Shown in pieces: positions 23,305 through 31,971 of a stretch of 64,000 bases of DNA (positions are counted from its first letter, which is position 1; the number at the start of each line of letters is the position of its first letter). Source of the stretch: Burkholderia savannae (GTDB lineage: Bacteria > Pseudomonadota > Gammaproteobacteria > Burkholderiales > Burkholderiaceae); NCBI RefSeq assembly GCF_001524445.2, contig NZ_CP013417.1, positions 1,860,001 to 1,924,000 of the forward strand, read 5' to 3'. A program made the translations under genes and the position numbers. The notes under the pieces are model-generated. The model was given only the letters and a program-made list of their open reading frames with translations. It was not told the DNA's origin and made no database searches.

Positions 23305-25272
23305 CTATGCTTCGACGAGCATTCGCGAGCGCATCTCGAGGTGCAGCGCGTGACAGAAGTTCGTGCAGAAGCACCAGAACACGCCGGGCTTGTCCGCGAC
23401 GAACGTCACCGACTGCGTCTGCTGCGGATGCACGACGAAGTTGATGTTGTAGAACGGGATCGCGAAGCCGTGCGTCAGGTCTTCGACCTTGTCGAGATTG
23501 GTCAGGATGATCGTGACCTCGTCGCCTTTCTTCACGGTCCATTCGCGCAGCCCGAAAGTCGGCGCCTGCGACGTCAGGTAGACGGTGACCTTCCTGCCGT
23601 GCCGCTCGACGCGGCTGTCCTTCGCGTTCTTCACCGCGCGCGGGAACTCGTCGAGGTTGTAGATCTGCCGCGTCTTGATGATGTCGCGGCGCACGACGAT
23701 CGAATCGTGCGGCTCGGGATACGTCGGATGATCGGCGACGAGCTGCATCTTCTCGCCGCTGATGTCGATCAGTTGCGCGCTGTCCGGATGCAGCGGGCCG
23801 ACGGGCAGGTAGCGGTCCTTCGAGAACTTGTTGTCCGAGATGAAGAATTTGCCGTCCGGCTCCTTCGTCTCGCCCATCGACGTGAAGCCGTGGCCGGGCT
23901 GGTAGTGGACGTCGATCCGGTCGACGACCACCTTCGCCGCCTTGTCGCCCTTGTACGCCTTGATCGCCTCGTCGAGACTCCACTTGACGATCTGGCTGTC
24001 GAGAAAGAGCGTCGTGTACGCGTAGCCCTTGCCGTCGAAGCCTGTGTGCAGCGGCCCGAGCCCGATCTCGGGCTCCGCGACGACCGCGTCGCGCGGCTCC
24101 TTCAGCTCGCCCGCGAACCACTTGAGCATCAGCTCGTGCGAGATCAGCGTCGCGGTCGGCGAGAGCTTGCCCGCGCACGCATAGTACTTGCCGTCGGGCG
24201 AGACGTTCACGCCGTGCGGGTTCTTCGGCACGGGCACGTAGCAGGTGAGGGCGGTTTTCGGATCGGCGTTCGCCGCATGCGTGCCGTCGACGACGGGTAC
24301 GGGCGAATTGCCGATGCGAAACGTCTTGCCGTTCTTCACCGCTTCCTCGATGCGCGCGACGTTGAAGAACACGCACGCGTCGCGTTCGGCCGCCATCATG
24401 TCCTCGTAATGGACGCCGTTCTCGGTGTTGTACTGGTTCGAGCACGCGAGCTTGCCGTCGTACGACGTCGCGACGAGATCCATGTTGCCGTCGATCTTCA
24501 CCTGCCAGCGCGGCTGCATCGTCTTCGCGTCGACGCACGTGAAGAGGCAGTAGTACTTCTTCGGATCGTTCAGGTCGCGGCCGTCGTTCGGATGCGGAAT
24601 GTGGAACTCGTTGCCGCAGAACACGCGCGTCGTGTAGTTGATCTTGTCGTCGAGCGGGTCGCGCTTGTCCGGGAAGATGCCGTGGAAGCCCTGCACGTTT
24701 GGCAACGGCGTGATCGCGTCGCATTCCATCGTGTCGAGGCGCACGCGCGCGATCCGCGCGTTGATCTTGTCGTTGACGAAGATGTACTTGCCGTCGTACG
24801 TGCCGTCCGCATACGACATGTGCACGTGGTGCGTGTCGCCCGTGAAGTAGTCGAGCTGGCCGTTGGCCTTCGTGCCGATGATCTTGCGCGATTCGTTCGT
24901 GATGCCCCAGCCGGACATGCAGTCGATGTTGTAGACGGGAATGCGCCGTATCTCGCGGCCGGACGGCAGGCCGTGCACGCGGATGTCGCCCGAGTGGCCG
25001 CCGCTCGAGAACACGTAGTACGTGTCGAGCTTGCCCGGATGCACTTCGTACTTGCCGAAGTCGATCGCGGCGGCGGGGCTCGCGCCGCTCGCCGCGCTCG
25101 CGCTCGTGCCGCCCGCGGCGGCGGGCGCGTCGCCGCCCTTGTTGCAGCCGGCGAGGCCGAGCGACAGGCTCGCGCCCGCGAGCCCGGCGACCGCCGACGA
25201 CGCGAGGAACTTGCGCCGCCGCGCGTCCTGCGGCGCCGCCGCGTCTTCAGTGTTTGCCTTGGTATTAGCCAT
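23305..25272 (-). CDS. nosZ: NosZ nitrous-oxide reductase (clade I)
   Basis: A 655-residue copper enzyme that reduces N2O to N2 in the periplasm. A Tat signal (RRRKFLASSAV at ~18-28) marks clade I. Unusually the signal ends in a lipobox, LAGC with Cys43. The seven-bladed propeller carries the CuZ histidines (blocks GHSGDIRVHG, HHVHMSYADG, EFHIPHP, NPHGVNVSPDG, GLGPLHTGF). The C-terminal cupredoxin domain holds the CuA site: Cys636, Cys640, His644 and Met647 in CTNFCHALHLEM, with Asn where the Pseudomonas enzyme has Trp between the cysteines. Start ATG at 25272 has GTGAGAA upstream; a GTG one codon earlier is possible. First gene of the operon, preceded by FNR-type boxes. Confidence 0.95.
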   Translation of the reverse strand: MANTKANTEDAAAPQDARRRKFLASSAVAGLAGASLSLGLAGCNKGGDAPAAAGGTSASAASGASPAAAIDFGKYEVHPGKLDTYYVFSSGGHSGDIRVHGLPSGREIRRIPVYNIDCMSGWGITNESRKIIGTKANGQLDYFTGDTHHVHMSYADGTYDGKYIFVNDKINARIARVRLDTMECDAITPLPNVQGFHGIFPDKRDPLDDKINYTTRVFCGNEFHIPHPNDGRDLNDPKKYYCLFTCVDAKTMQPRWQVKIDGNMDLVATSYDGKLACSNQYNTENGVHYEDMMAAERDACVFFNVARIEEAVKNGKTFRIGNSPVPVVDGTHAANADPKTALTCYVPVPKNPHGVNVSPDGKYYACAGKLSPTATLISHELMLKWFAGELKEPRDAVVAEPEIGLGPLHTGFDGKGYAYTTLFLDSQIVKWSLDEAIKAYKGDKAAKVVVDRIDVHYQPGHGFTSMGETKEPDGKFFISDNKFSKDRYLPVGPLHPDSAQLIDISGEKMQLVADHPTYPEPHDSIVVRRDIIKTRQIYNLDEFPRAVKNAKDSRVERHGRKVTVYLTSQAPTFGLREWTVKKGDEVTIILTNLDKVEDLTHGFAIPFYNINFVVHPQQTQSVTFVADKPGVFWCFCTNFCHALHLEMRSRMLVEA

Positions 25273-25526
25273 CACATTCTCACTTATCGTTTCGATTCAG
25301 CGCCAAGCAACCGGTAGCTTTACTTCGATTTCAGAAATACGGGTTTCCTGGTGACTGGATATGCACCGCATTGCGGCAAAATGTCACTCAATAGCCTCAA
25401 TCTCCTTTCATCTCAAGGGCAAATGCAAATAAAACAAAAAGTAAGGATTATGAAATTTATTTATTCATCTTGATTTGAACGGAAAGATTTCCGTCGCTAG
25501 TGTCGTAGCTCGCCTATTCATGAGAA

Positions 25527-25540
25527 ATGATCTGGATCAA
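25527..25540 (-). promoter_or_regulatory. FNR/DNR-type box upstream of nosZ
   Basis: ATGATCTGGATCAA matches the FNR/DNR consensus TTGAT-N4-ATCAA with one mismatch. It lies about 255 bp upstream of the nosZ start codon, consistent with anaerobic or nitric-oxide-responsive activation through a long leader. Confidence 0.6.
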
Positions 25541-25783
25541 GAAGGGGTATTGGAGATGAATGTTTTCTGGCATCGTCGCGGGTGTGCTTGAACGGCGTCA
25601 AACCGGATGCGCGAAACACGGCCGGAGGGAGGAGGCGAAGTGCGGGTTCGACGCAACTTGACGCGGTTTTACGGCACTTTAAACGTCTGATGAATGATGC
25701 GAAAAGACGCTGCCGACATGCGGCACCCGGACGCAGCGGACCGCCGGCCAAGAAATCGCTGTCGGACCTTTCGCCGGCCCAAT

Positions 25784-25797
25784 TTGATTTGAATCAA
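25784..25797 (+). promoter_or_regulatory. Perfect FNR/DNR box upstream of apbE
   Basis: TTGATTTGAATCAA is an exact TTGAT-N4-ATCAA palindrome, about 98 bp before the apbE start. It probably makes the apbE-exporter unit co-regulated with nosZ under oxygen limitation. Confidence 0.75.
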
Positions 25798-25894
25798 ACC
25801 AAAAAGTAACCGGGAAAAATAATAATTCGCCATTGGCCGGATGAAATTCGGTCATCGAGCTTCATGGTGAAAAACTGATTCGAGTGCATTTAAA

Positions 25895-26953
25895 TTGTCT
25901 GCTTTTAGGAAAACCATTGGCCTGTCGCTGACGGCCATTATCGGTATCGCCTTTGCGCTCTGGCTGACGCTCAGAGCGCCGGAGGTTTATGTCCAGGGCA
26001 CTTATGTATTCGGCACGCGCGTGCAATTGGCGCTCTACGGCGTGCCGCTCGATCGCGCGCAGCAGGCGACGAACGCGGTGTTCGCGCATTTCCAGGCGAT
26101 GCATCGCGGGCTGCACGCGTGGCAGCCGTCGGACGTCACGCGGCTCAATCGAAGCCTCGCGGCGGGCGAGCCGTTTCACGCGCCCCCCCAGCTCGCCGCG
26201 ATCCTGCGCGCGGCGCGCCGTTTGTCGATCGACACACAGGGGCTTTTCGAGCCGGGCATCGGACGGCTGATCCGGCTCTGGGGCTTCCAGTCCGATCAGT
26301 TCGACGTGAAGCCGCCGTCGCGCGACGCGGTGCAACGCGAAACGGCGCGGCATGCGCGCATCGAGGATCTCGTCATTTCGCCGTCCGGCGTCGTTACGAG
26401 CGCGAACCGCGCGATCGCGATCGATCTCGGCGGCTACGCGAAAGGCTGGGCGCTCGACGACGCGGCCGCGATGCTCAAGGCGCAGGGCATCGACAACGCG
26501 CTGATCGACGTCGGCGGCAATCTGCTCGCGCTCGGCAGCAAGGGCGGCGAGGCGTGGCGCGTCGGCATTCAGGACCCGCGCAAGCCCGGCACGCTCGCGA
26601 CGCTCGAGCTGCGCGACGGCGAGGCGATCGGCACGAGCGGCGATTACGAGCGCTTCTTCCAGGCGAACGGCGTTCGCTATTGCCACATCATCGATCCGCG
26701 CAGCGGCTTTCCCGCGACGCAAAGCGAATCGGTGACCGTGCTCGTCGCGCCCGGCCCGCACGCCGGCGCGCTTTCCGACGGCGCGAGCAAGCCGCCCTTC
26801 ATCGCGGGACGAGCGGCGATGCCGCTCACGCGCGGGCTCGGCGTCGACGCCGTGCTGATCGTCGATGCGCAAGGGCGCGTGTGGGCGACGGACGCGATGG
26901 CCGCGCGCGTGCGCTTCGCCGATCCGGCGCTGCGCGCCGCTCGCCTCGATTGA
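25895..26953 (+). CDS. ApbE/NosX-type FAD:protein FMN transferase
   Basis: A 352-residue protein that covalently attaches FMN to a Thr/Ser of target flavoproteins. N-terminal membrane/signal segment (~7-27), then the ApbE domain with DLGGYAKGWALDDA, LIDVGGNLLALG, GTSGDYERFF and the metal-binding HIIDPRSGFPA block. In nos loci the homologue (NosX) flavinates NosR, which fits its position opposite nosZ and its FNR box. The start appears to be TTG at 25895; no strong ribosome site is visible and no in-frame ATG precedes the membrane segment. Followed after 20 bp by the ABC ATPase gene. Confidence 0.85.
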   Translation: MSAFRKTIGLSLTAIIGIAFALWLTLRAPEVYVQGTYVFGTRVQLALYGVPLDRAQQATNAVFAHFQAMHRGLHAWQPSDVTRLNRSLAAGEPFHAPPQLAAILRAARRLSIDTQGLFEPGIGRLIRLWGFQSDQFDVKPPSRDAVQRETARHARIEDLVISPSGVVTSANRAIAIDLGGYAKGWALDDAAAMLKAQGIDNALIDVGGNLLALGSKGGEAWRVGIQDPRKPGTLATLELRDGEAIGTSGDYERFFQANGVRYCHIIDPRSGFPATQSESVTVLVAPGPHAGALSDGASKPPFIAGRAAMPLTRGLGVDAVLIVDAQGRVWATDAMAARVRFADPALRAARLD

Positions 26954-26973
26954 GCGACGGGAGCGCCGCCGCG

Positions 26974-27924
26974 ATGTCGCACGGGCCGAGCATCGATTTG
27001 CAGGACGTGAGCCTCCATCGCGGCGGCCGGGCGATTCTGCGGCGCGTGAGCCTGTCGATCGGATACGGCGAGCTCGTCGCGATGGTGGGGCTGAACGGCG
27101 CGGGCAAGACGTCGCTGCTGTCGCTCGTCGCGACGCTCGCCGCGCCGAGCGGCGGGCGGATCTTCGTCGACGGTGTCGACGCGCTCGCGCAGCCGGCCAG
27201 GGTGCGCGAGCGAATCGGCGTCGTGTTTCAGGAGTCCGCGCTCGAGCCGCGCCTGTCCGCGCGCGACAACCTGTGGTTCATCGCGCATTGCCAGGGCGTA
27301 AGAGGGCGCGCCGCGCGGGCGCGCACGGGCGAGCTGCTCGCGATGCTCGGCCTCGACGCGCACGCGGCGACGCCGGTGCGCTGGCTGTCGGGCGGCCAGC
27401 GCCGGCGGCTCGAGCTTGCGCGCGCGCTTGTCGCGAAGCCTCGCGTGCTGCTGCTCGACGAGCCGACGCTCGGCCTCGACGTGGCCGCGCGCGATGCGTT
27501 CTGGGCGGAGATCAAGCGGCTCGTCGCCGACGGCTGCGCGGTGCTGTGCTCGACGCATCACACGGAAGAGGCGCGCGACGCCGATCGCATCGTCGTGCTC
27601 GATCGCGGCGAGCGGGTCGCGCTCGGCTCGTGGCGTGCGATGCGCGCGCCCGTGCCCGGCGTGATCCGCCTGCGCGTGCCGGATATCGACGCCGCGCGCC
27701 GCTGGCTCGCCGAGCACGGCTATCCGGTCGAAGTCGACGAAGACAATGTCGTCGTCGCGGGCGCCGATCCGCAGGCCGTGCTGCCGGCGCTGCTGCGACG
27801 GATGCCGTGCCGCGTGCTCGGCGCGGATATCGCGGCCCCCGGCCTGAAGGACGTCGTCGGCCACTGGATCGCCGCGCGGCGGCGCGAAGACGCGGCGGCG
27901 CCGCGCGCCGGGGAGCGCGCATGA
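26974..27924 (+). CDS. ABC exporter ATP-binding protein next to nos genes
   Basis: A 316-residue ATPase of the ABC-2/drug-export type. Walker A GLNGAGKT at 39-46, signature LSGGQRRRLELARAL, Walker B VLLLDEPTLGLD and switch CSTHHTEEA are intact; the C-terminal ~90 residues form an accessory domain. It overlaps the permease gene by four bases (ATGA) and follows apbE closely, so apbE-ATPase-permease look like one unit. Its substrate is unknown; the context suggests a role linked to N2O respiration rather than general drug efflux. Confidence 0.8.
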   Translation: MSHGPSIDLQDVSLHRGGRAILRRVSLSIGYGELVAMVGLNGAGKTSLLSLVATLAAPSGGRIFVDGVDALAQPARVRERIGVVFQESALEPRLSARDNLWFIAHCQGVRGRAARARTGELLAMLGLDAHAATPVRWLSGGQRRRLELARALVAKPRVLLLDEPTLGLDVAARDAFWAEIKRLVADGCAVLCSTHHTEEARDADRIVVLDRGERVALGSWRAMRAPVPGVIRLRVPDIDAARRWLAEHGYPVEVDEDNVVVAGADPQAVLPALLRRMPCRVLGADIAAPGLKDVVGHWIAARRREDAAAPRAGERA

Positions 27925-28661
27925 GCGACGTTCTCGCGATCGTCTGGTTCGATCTGAAGCGCTTCTGGGCGTCGCCGCTGCGGATACTGTTCGGGCTCAC
28001 GCAGCCGCTCCTGTATCTGTTCGTGCTGGGCGCGGCGCTGCGAAGCGGCACCTATGCGGAGATCGGCGGTTACCAGGCGTACATTTTTCCGGGCGTGGTC
28101 GGATTGTCGCTGATGTTCACGGCGATCTCGGCCGCAGTCGGCATTGTGCACGACCGCCAGACCGGTTTTCTGAACGCGCTCCTGGTGTCGCCCGTGCGCC
28201 GCGTCGACATCGCCCTCGGCAAGATCGGCTCGGGCGCGCTGCTCGCGTGGATACAGGCGCTGCTGCTGCTGCCGTTCTCGCCGGCGATCGGGATCGGCCT
28301 CACGGCGCCGCGCCTCGCGCTCCTCGTCGCGGCGATGGCGTTCGCCGCGCTCGTGTTCTCGGCGCTCGGACTCGCGCTCGCGTTGCCGTTCCGTTCGGTG
28401 ATTGTGTTTCCGGTCGTGTCGAACACGCTGCTGCTGCCGATGTTTTTCCTGTCGGGCGGCCTGTATCCGCTCGACCTCGCGCCGGACTGGATTCGCGCGG
28501 CGGCCGCGTTCGATCCCGCCGCTTACGGGGTCGACCTGATGCGCGGTGTGTTGACGACGCAGTTCGCGATCGCGCCGTCCCGCTCGATCGCGGCGCTCGC
28601 CGCGTGCCTCGCCGCCGCGGGCTGGCTCGTCGTGCGTCGCATCGGGCGGCGGGACGCTTAG
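27921..28661 (+). CDS. ABC-2-type permease next to nos genes
   Basis: A 246-residue inner-membrane protein with about six hydrophobic helices and the ABC-2 family pattern (PLLYLFVLGAALRS, FPGVVGLSLMF, NALLVSPVRRVDIALGK, MFFLSGGLYPLDLAPDW). It is the partner of the preceding ATPase, with which it overlaps by four bases. The two resemble the NosF-NosY pair in general layout but are not a close copy. They are intact while nosY is frameshifted. Confidence 0.8.
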   Translation: MSDVLAIVWFDLKRFWASPLRILFGLTQPLLYLFVLGAALRSGTYAEIGGYQAYIFPGVVGLSLMFTAISAAVGIVHDRQTGFLNALLVSPVRRVDIALGKIGSGALLAWIQALLLLPFSPAIGIGLTAPRLALLVAAMAFAALVFSALGLALALPFRSVIVFPVVSNTLLLPMFFLSGGLYPLDLAPDWIRAAAAFDPAAYGVDLMRGVLTTQFAIAPSRSIAALAACLAAAGWLVVRRIGRRDA

Positions 28662-29168
28662 CGCGCGATCCGGGCCCGTCGAGCGGCACGCGTCGGGACG
28701 GCGCACGACAGCCGTGCTCAACGTCCGTTTATCCAGAGGTGCAACTAACGGTCTGGTTTCCCATTCGACCACGTCACACGACTTCGCCCCGTCGATGCGG
28801 CGACCTTCCGAAGCTGCCAACAGAGCAGGGCTCTACGACGATTATTCCAAGTCGCCCATATTCACCAGTTCAGATTGTGAATCGATATCCTCGATTAAAT
28901 GAATCGGCGTTTGAAATTTCACATCCTCGTGCGGAATTGAAGTTTCTATGTTTTCGTTGAAAACGATCTATCGTTCCTGAAGGCATGGAGGGATTTAAAA
29001 AATTAAATCCGTATTGATTAAACGGGGTTGAAAACGAAGTGAAATTTCGATGAAACCGGTTTGGCGTCGAGTGTCGCGCGGCCGCTTCGATGGAGGCTGT
29101 AAAGAGAAATCGTTTCCATGCCGCGCATTTCTGATCATTCGTTATCAGATGTTTAATTGGGGGCAAAA
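28662..29168. other. Intergenic region with AT-rich end
   Basis: 507 bp without a supported gene. The last 250 bp are clearly richer in A/T than the surroundings, as is usual upstream of secreted-protein genes in accessory DNA. No confident terminator or regulator site was recognised. Confidence 0.5.
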
Positions 29169-29624
29169 ATGAATGCAATGCTTTGGAGGCGCCGTTTGGA
29201 TCACGTCATGTCGGCAATGTTGACCGCCGGAGTCGCGCTGCTCCCGCCTCTCGCCTTCGCGGACGGGGAATCCGCGCCCGGGATGCGGAGTTTGTCGAGC
29301 GTGATTGCCGCGCCTGCGGTGCGCAACGCGGTTGGTCCGGCGTGCACGCAAAATGTGTCCATCACGTCGCTCGCCAATCACGACCTCGTTTCGACCGAGT
29401 TGGGATATGCGGGGAGCGAATATGCGATGTTGCGCGCCCGTGCGACCGCGGCGGGCCCCTGGGAGCAGTACACCGTGTGCAACTACACGAGCGACGGGTA
29501 TTGGACGATTCAATCGCAAGCGAACGGACTATACGTTTCCGCGGAGCTCGGCTACTCGGGTGGCCAGTACGGGATGCTGCGCGCACGCGCTTCCGTTGCA
29601 GGTCCTTGGGAACAGTTCCGCTAG
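29169..29624 (+). CDS. Secreted two-repeat fascin-like beta-trefoil protein
   Basis: A 151-residue exported protein: signal peptide ~1-32 (ends LAFADG), a ~30-residue linker, then two similar repeats of about 45 residues. Repeat 1 reads HDLVSTELGYAGSEYAMLRA and ends GPWEQY; repeat 2 reads GLYVSAELGYSGGQYGMLRA and ends GPWEQF. This pattern (YVSAELGY...LRARA...GPWEQF) is that of fascin/actin-crosslinking-like beta-trefoil repeats found in bacterial secreted proteins and may bind sugars or proteins. Only two repeats are present, so it could be a truncated gene or half a trefoil that dimerises. The start is supported by a GGGGG run seven bases upstream. Confidence 0.6.
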   Translation: MNAMLWRRRLDHVMSAMLTAGVALLPPLAFADGESAPGMRSLSSVIAAPAVRNAVGPACTQNVSITSLANHDLVSTELGYAGSEYAMLRARATAAGPWEQYTVCNYTSDGYWTIQSQANGLYVSAELGYSGGQYGMLRARASVAGPWEQFR

Positions 29625-30499
29625 AGCGATCCGTTTCGCGAGAGGAAGCGCTCGAGTTCGAAGAACTGAGCGCAAAAGGGGAATACACGGGGATATCCGT
29701 GGCTAGCGATGCGACGCCCAGGTCGCCCCGACATCCCGACTCGATTGCGACTGGGCGGCACGGTGTCGAAGGGGATGGGGGGGCTTGCCCGAATGCCGTG
29801 CCGCCATGAAATCGTCTACGTGAGGACGCGGAGCCAGCGCAGATCTCGACGTGCGCCGGTCGACGTGACGTCACGCTCCGGCGAGGGCGATGGGGAGCCT
29901 GCCCGGCGGATGACGCCGCTGTCGCACGGCGCGCCGCGGCTCGCCGGACGGATGAATCGAGCTCGCCGCGCAAAACCGAAGCGCCGCGCGCGTGCATGTT
30001 GTCTCATGCCGCGATCCCGCGCAGAACCATCCCGGCCGGCTGTACGACGCCCGCGAACGCCGGATGCCGACACTACCATTTCTCTCAGGGGGAATTACTA
30101 AAAATAATAACCGTTATGAAATAATATGATATCGCAGGCAGAAAATAAAATGTAAAGTGGATCTACGCCATCTTTCATCTGGACAAAAGACATCTCACAT
30201 CGATGTCGAAAATAAAAATAAAGTCAACGCTTAAAAGGCAATTCAAATCGACATTCCATCGTGTCCTGTCGGGCGACAGGTATTAAATATACTGATAAAT
30301 CAAAAACCGGCCGTCCAATCGAATTGATCGATCAATAACAAAAAAGAGGCTCGCCCGTGAGCGATGTCGCTCGCGACGGCCTCGCAAAGCGTCTAATTCG
30401 CCTGACATTGATCCAAATGTGTGCCGAGGGGCGTTTTAACATTCGAACAAAATTTCGAATCTCGGAAAAAATCATTCAAAAATGCGCCAGGAGATTCAA
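29625..30499. other. 875-bp intergenic region, AT-rich and structured near its end
   Basis: No gene supported. The last 400 bp are AT-rich and contain a CCTGTCGGGCGACAGG hairpin (30265-30280), a perfect ATTGATCGATCAAT palindrome (30323-30336) and a further hairpin around 30347-30386. These lie upstream of the protease gene and may regulate it. Confidence 0.55.
30323..30336. promoter_or_regulatory. Palindrome ATTGATCGATCAAT
   Basis: A perfect 14-bp palindrome about 165 bp upstream of the protease start. It resembles an FNR box but has a 2-base instead of 4-base spacer, so a different regulator is more likely. Confidence 0.4.
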
Positions 30500-31642
30500 A
30501 TGAAACGTTTGATCAAGCAAGTCGCTTTTGCCGCGCTCGGTTCGCTGATCGCGACCAGCGCTGTTGCCCAGCAGATCAAGACGCATGGAGGCGTGACACA
30601 GCTCACGTTGCCGGAGCGCGCCGTGCAAGTGGCCGCGATCGATTTCAAGAACGCATTGCCGATGCCGTTGCCGAAGCCGATCGCTGCGCCGCCCACCATG
30701 CTGGAATCGCTGATGTACAACGCCAAGCCGACTCTCGGCTTGCCCGGCTACGCGCGAGGCGGCGCGGGCGACGGCAAGCAAAGACCGGTGCAATTGGTGG
30801 CGCCCGTCGATTTGAGCCAGACCGGGGTCCAGCCGCAGGAATTCGGCACGTCGAATCAGCCGTACAACACCAGCCAGGTGAACGCATACGGCGACAACAC
30901 GCAGTATTACTATCCGTTCCGCCCGGCCGGGAAGCTGTTTTTCAACATCGGCTCCGCAACCTATCTGTGCTCCGCATCCCTCATCAAGCCGGGAGTGGTC
31001 GTCACGGCGGCGCATTGCGTAGCGAATTTCGGCCAGCGGCAGTTCTATTCGAACTGGGTATTCGTTCCCGACTATAGCAATGGGTCGGCGCCCTATGGGG
31101 TATGGAGCGGGGCGTCCGCCACCATCATGACGTCCTACTTCGACGGCTCCGATCCGTGCGCCGTCGCCGGCGTCGTTTGCCAAGACGACGTGGCCGTGAT
31201 CGTGCTGACGCCGCAAGGCGGAGCGTACGCGGGCAATAGCGCCGGATGGTATGGCTATGGTTGGAACGGCTATAGCTACAACTCGTCGGGGCTCGCTCAG
31301 ATCGACCAGCTCGGTTACCCGGTGGCGCTGGATAACGGCGTCTTCATGGAGCGCAACGGATCGCAAGGTTTCGTGTCCGCCGGCTATTCGAACAACACGA
31401 TCATCGGATCGCTGATGACCGGAGGTTCGAGCGGCGGCCCGTGGCTCGTCAATCTCGGCATGCCGCCCGCGCTCAACGGCACGGGTTTCGGCAACGCGGC
31501 CTCGCACAATGTCGTGGTCGGCGTGACGAGCTGGGGCTATACGGATACGACGGTGAAGCAGCAGGGCGCTTCTCCGTTCACGAGCGGCAACATCGTGGTG
31601 CTCGTGAATACCGTATGCGGCAGCACGCCGGCGGCTTGTTGA
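30500..31642 (+). CDS. Secreted trypsin-like serine protease
   Basis: A 380-residue exported protease. Signal peptide ~1-24 (ends SAVAQQ), a ~110-residue propeptide/linker, then an S1-type domain with the triad His172 (VVVTAAHCV), Asp230 (QDDVAVIVL) and Ser311 (TGGSSGGPW). Cysteine pairs (CSAS/AHC and CAVAGVVC) fit a disulfide-stabilised secreted enzyme; the closest general style is the V8/glutamyl-endopeptidase-like trypsin group. The start has GGAG eight bases upstream of the ATG at 30500. Single gene in an accessory setting, so a secreted factor against host or competitor proteins is possible, as inference. Confidence 0.82.
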   Translation: MKRLIKQVAFAALGSLIATSAVAQQIKTHGGVTQLTLPERAVQVAAIDFKNALPMPLPKPIAAPPTMLESLMYNAKPTLGLPGYARGGAGDGKQRPVQLVAPVDLSQTGVQPQEFGTSNQPYNTSQVNAYGDNTQYYYPFRPAGKLFFNIGSATYLCSASLIKPGVVVTAAHCVANFGQRQFYSNWVFVPDYSNGSAPYGVWSGASATIMTSYFDGSDPCAVAGVVCQDDVAVIVLTPQGGAYAGNSAGWYGYGWNGYSYNSSGLAQIDQLGYPVALDNGVFMERNGSQGFVSAGYSNNTIIGSLMTGGSSGGPWLVNLGMPPALNGTGFGNAASHNVVVGVTSWGYTDTTVKQQGASPFTSGNIVVLVNTVCGSTPAAC

Positions 31643-31971
31643 CGGCGATCTGAGGGAGTGCGCCGCGTGCGGCGTTGCGCTCGTCGTGCCGATGCGGCAC
31701 GACGGCGCGAACGCTGCGCCGCGGCGCATCTTCTCGACTGTTCGGAGTCGAGATCAAAACGACGGTTTGACTCGACGAACGGCCGGAAGGGGCGCGTGGC
31801 GCGTCTTCGATCCGAGGATAGGGAAATGTGCGGGCCGCATGTGCCGCGCGTGTCGTTGCTCACGTCTTCATCGCGCAGCGGCCGCCGCAATTGAACGCAT
31901 CGCCGCTGCAGCGGGCCGCTTGCGGTGGAAGTCACGCGCTGGGGCCGGTCGGCCCGAGGGCGCGTGCCGGC
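31643..31971. other. Convergent gap without a supported gene
   Basis: 329 bp between the protease gene and the AraC-type gene, which converge. Short open frames lack any support. Confidence 0.45.

Larger units (their letters stand above)
25273..25894. other. nosZ-apbE divergent control region
   Basis: A 620-bp, partly AT-rich region with two FNR/DNR-type palindromes (listed separately) and no supported gene. It should hold promoters for nosZ (minus) and for apbE and the exporter genes (plus). Confidence 0.7.

Noticed and set aside
21889..25317. A plus-strand open frame of over 1100 codons opposite nosD and nosZ
   Set aside because: Antisense shadow rich in Arg/Val/Asp/His with no domain; nosD and nosZ on the other strand are unambiguous.
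27921..28661. Second exporter permease as a duplicate nosY
   Set aside because: Same general ABC-2 type, but its sequence blocks differ clearly from the nosY product, so it is not a recent copy.
30323..30336. ATTGATCGATCAAT as an FNR box
   Set aside because: The half sites are two bases apart instead of four, so FNR spacing is wrong.
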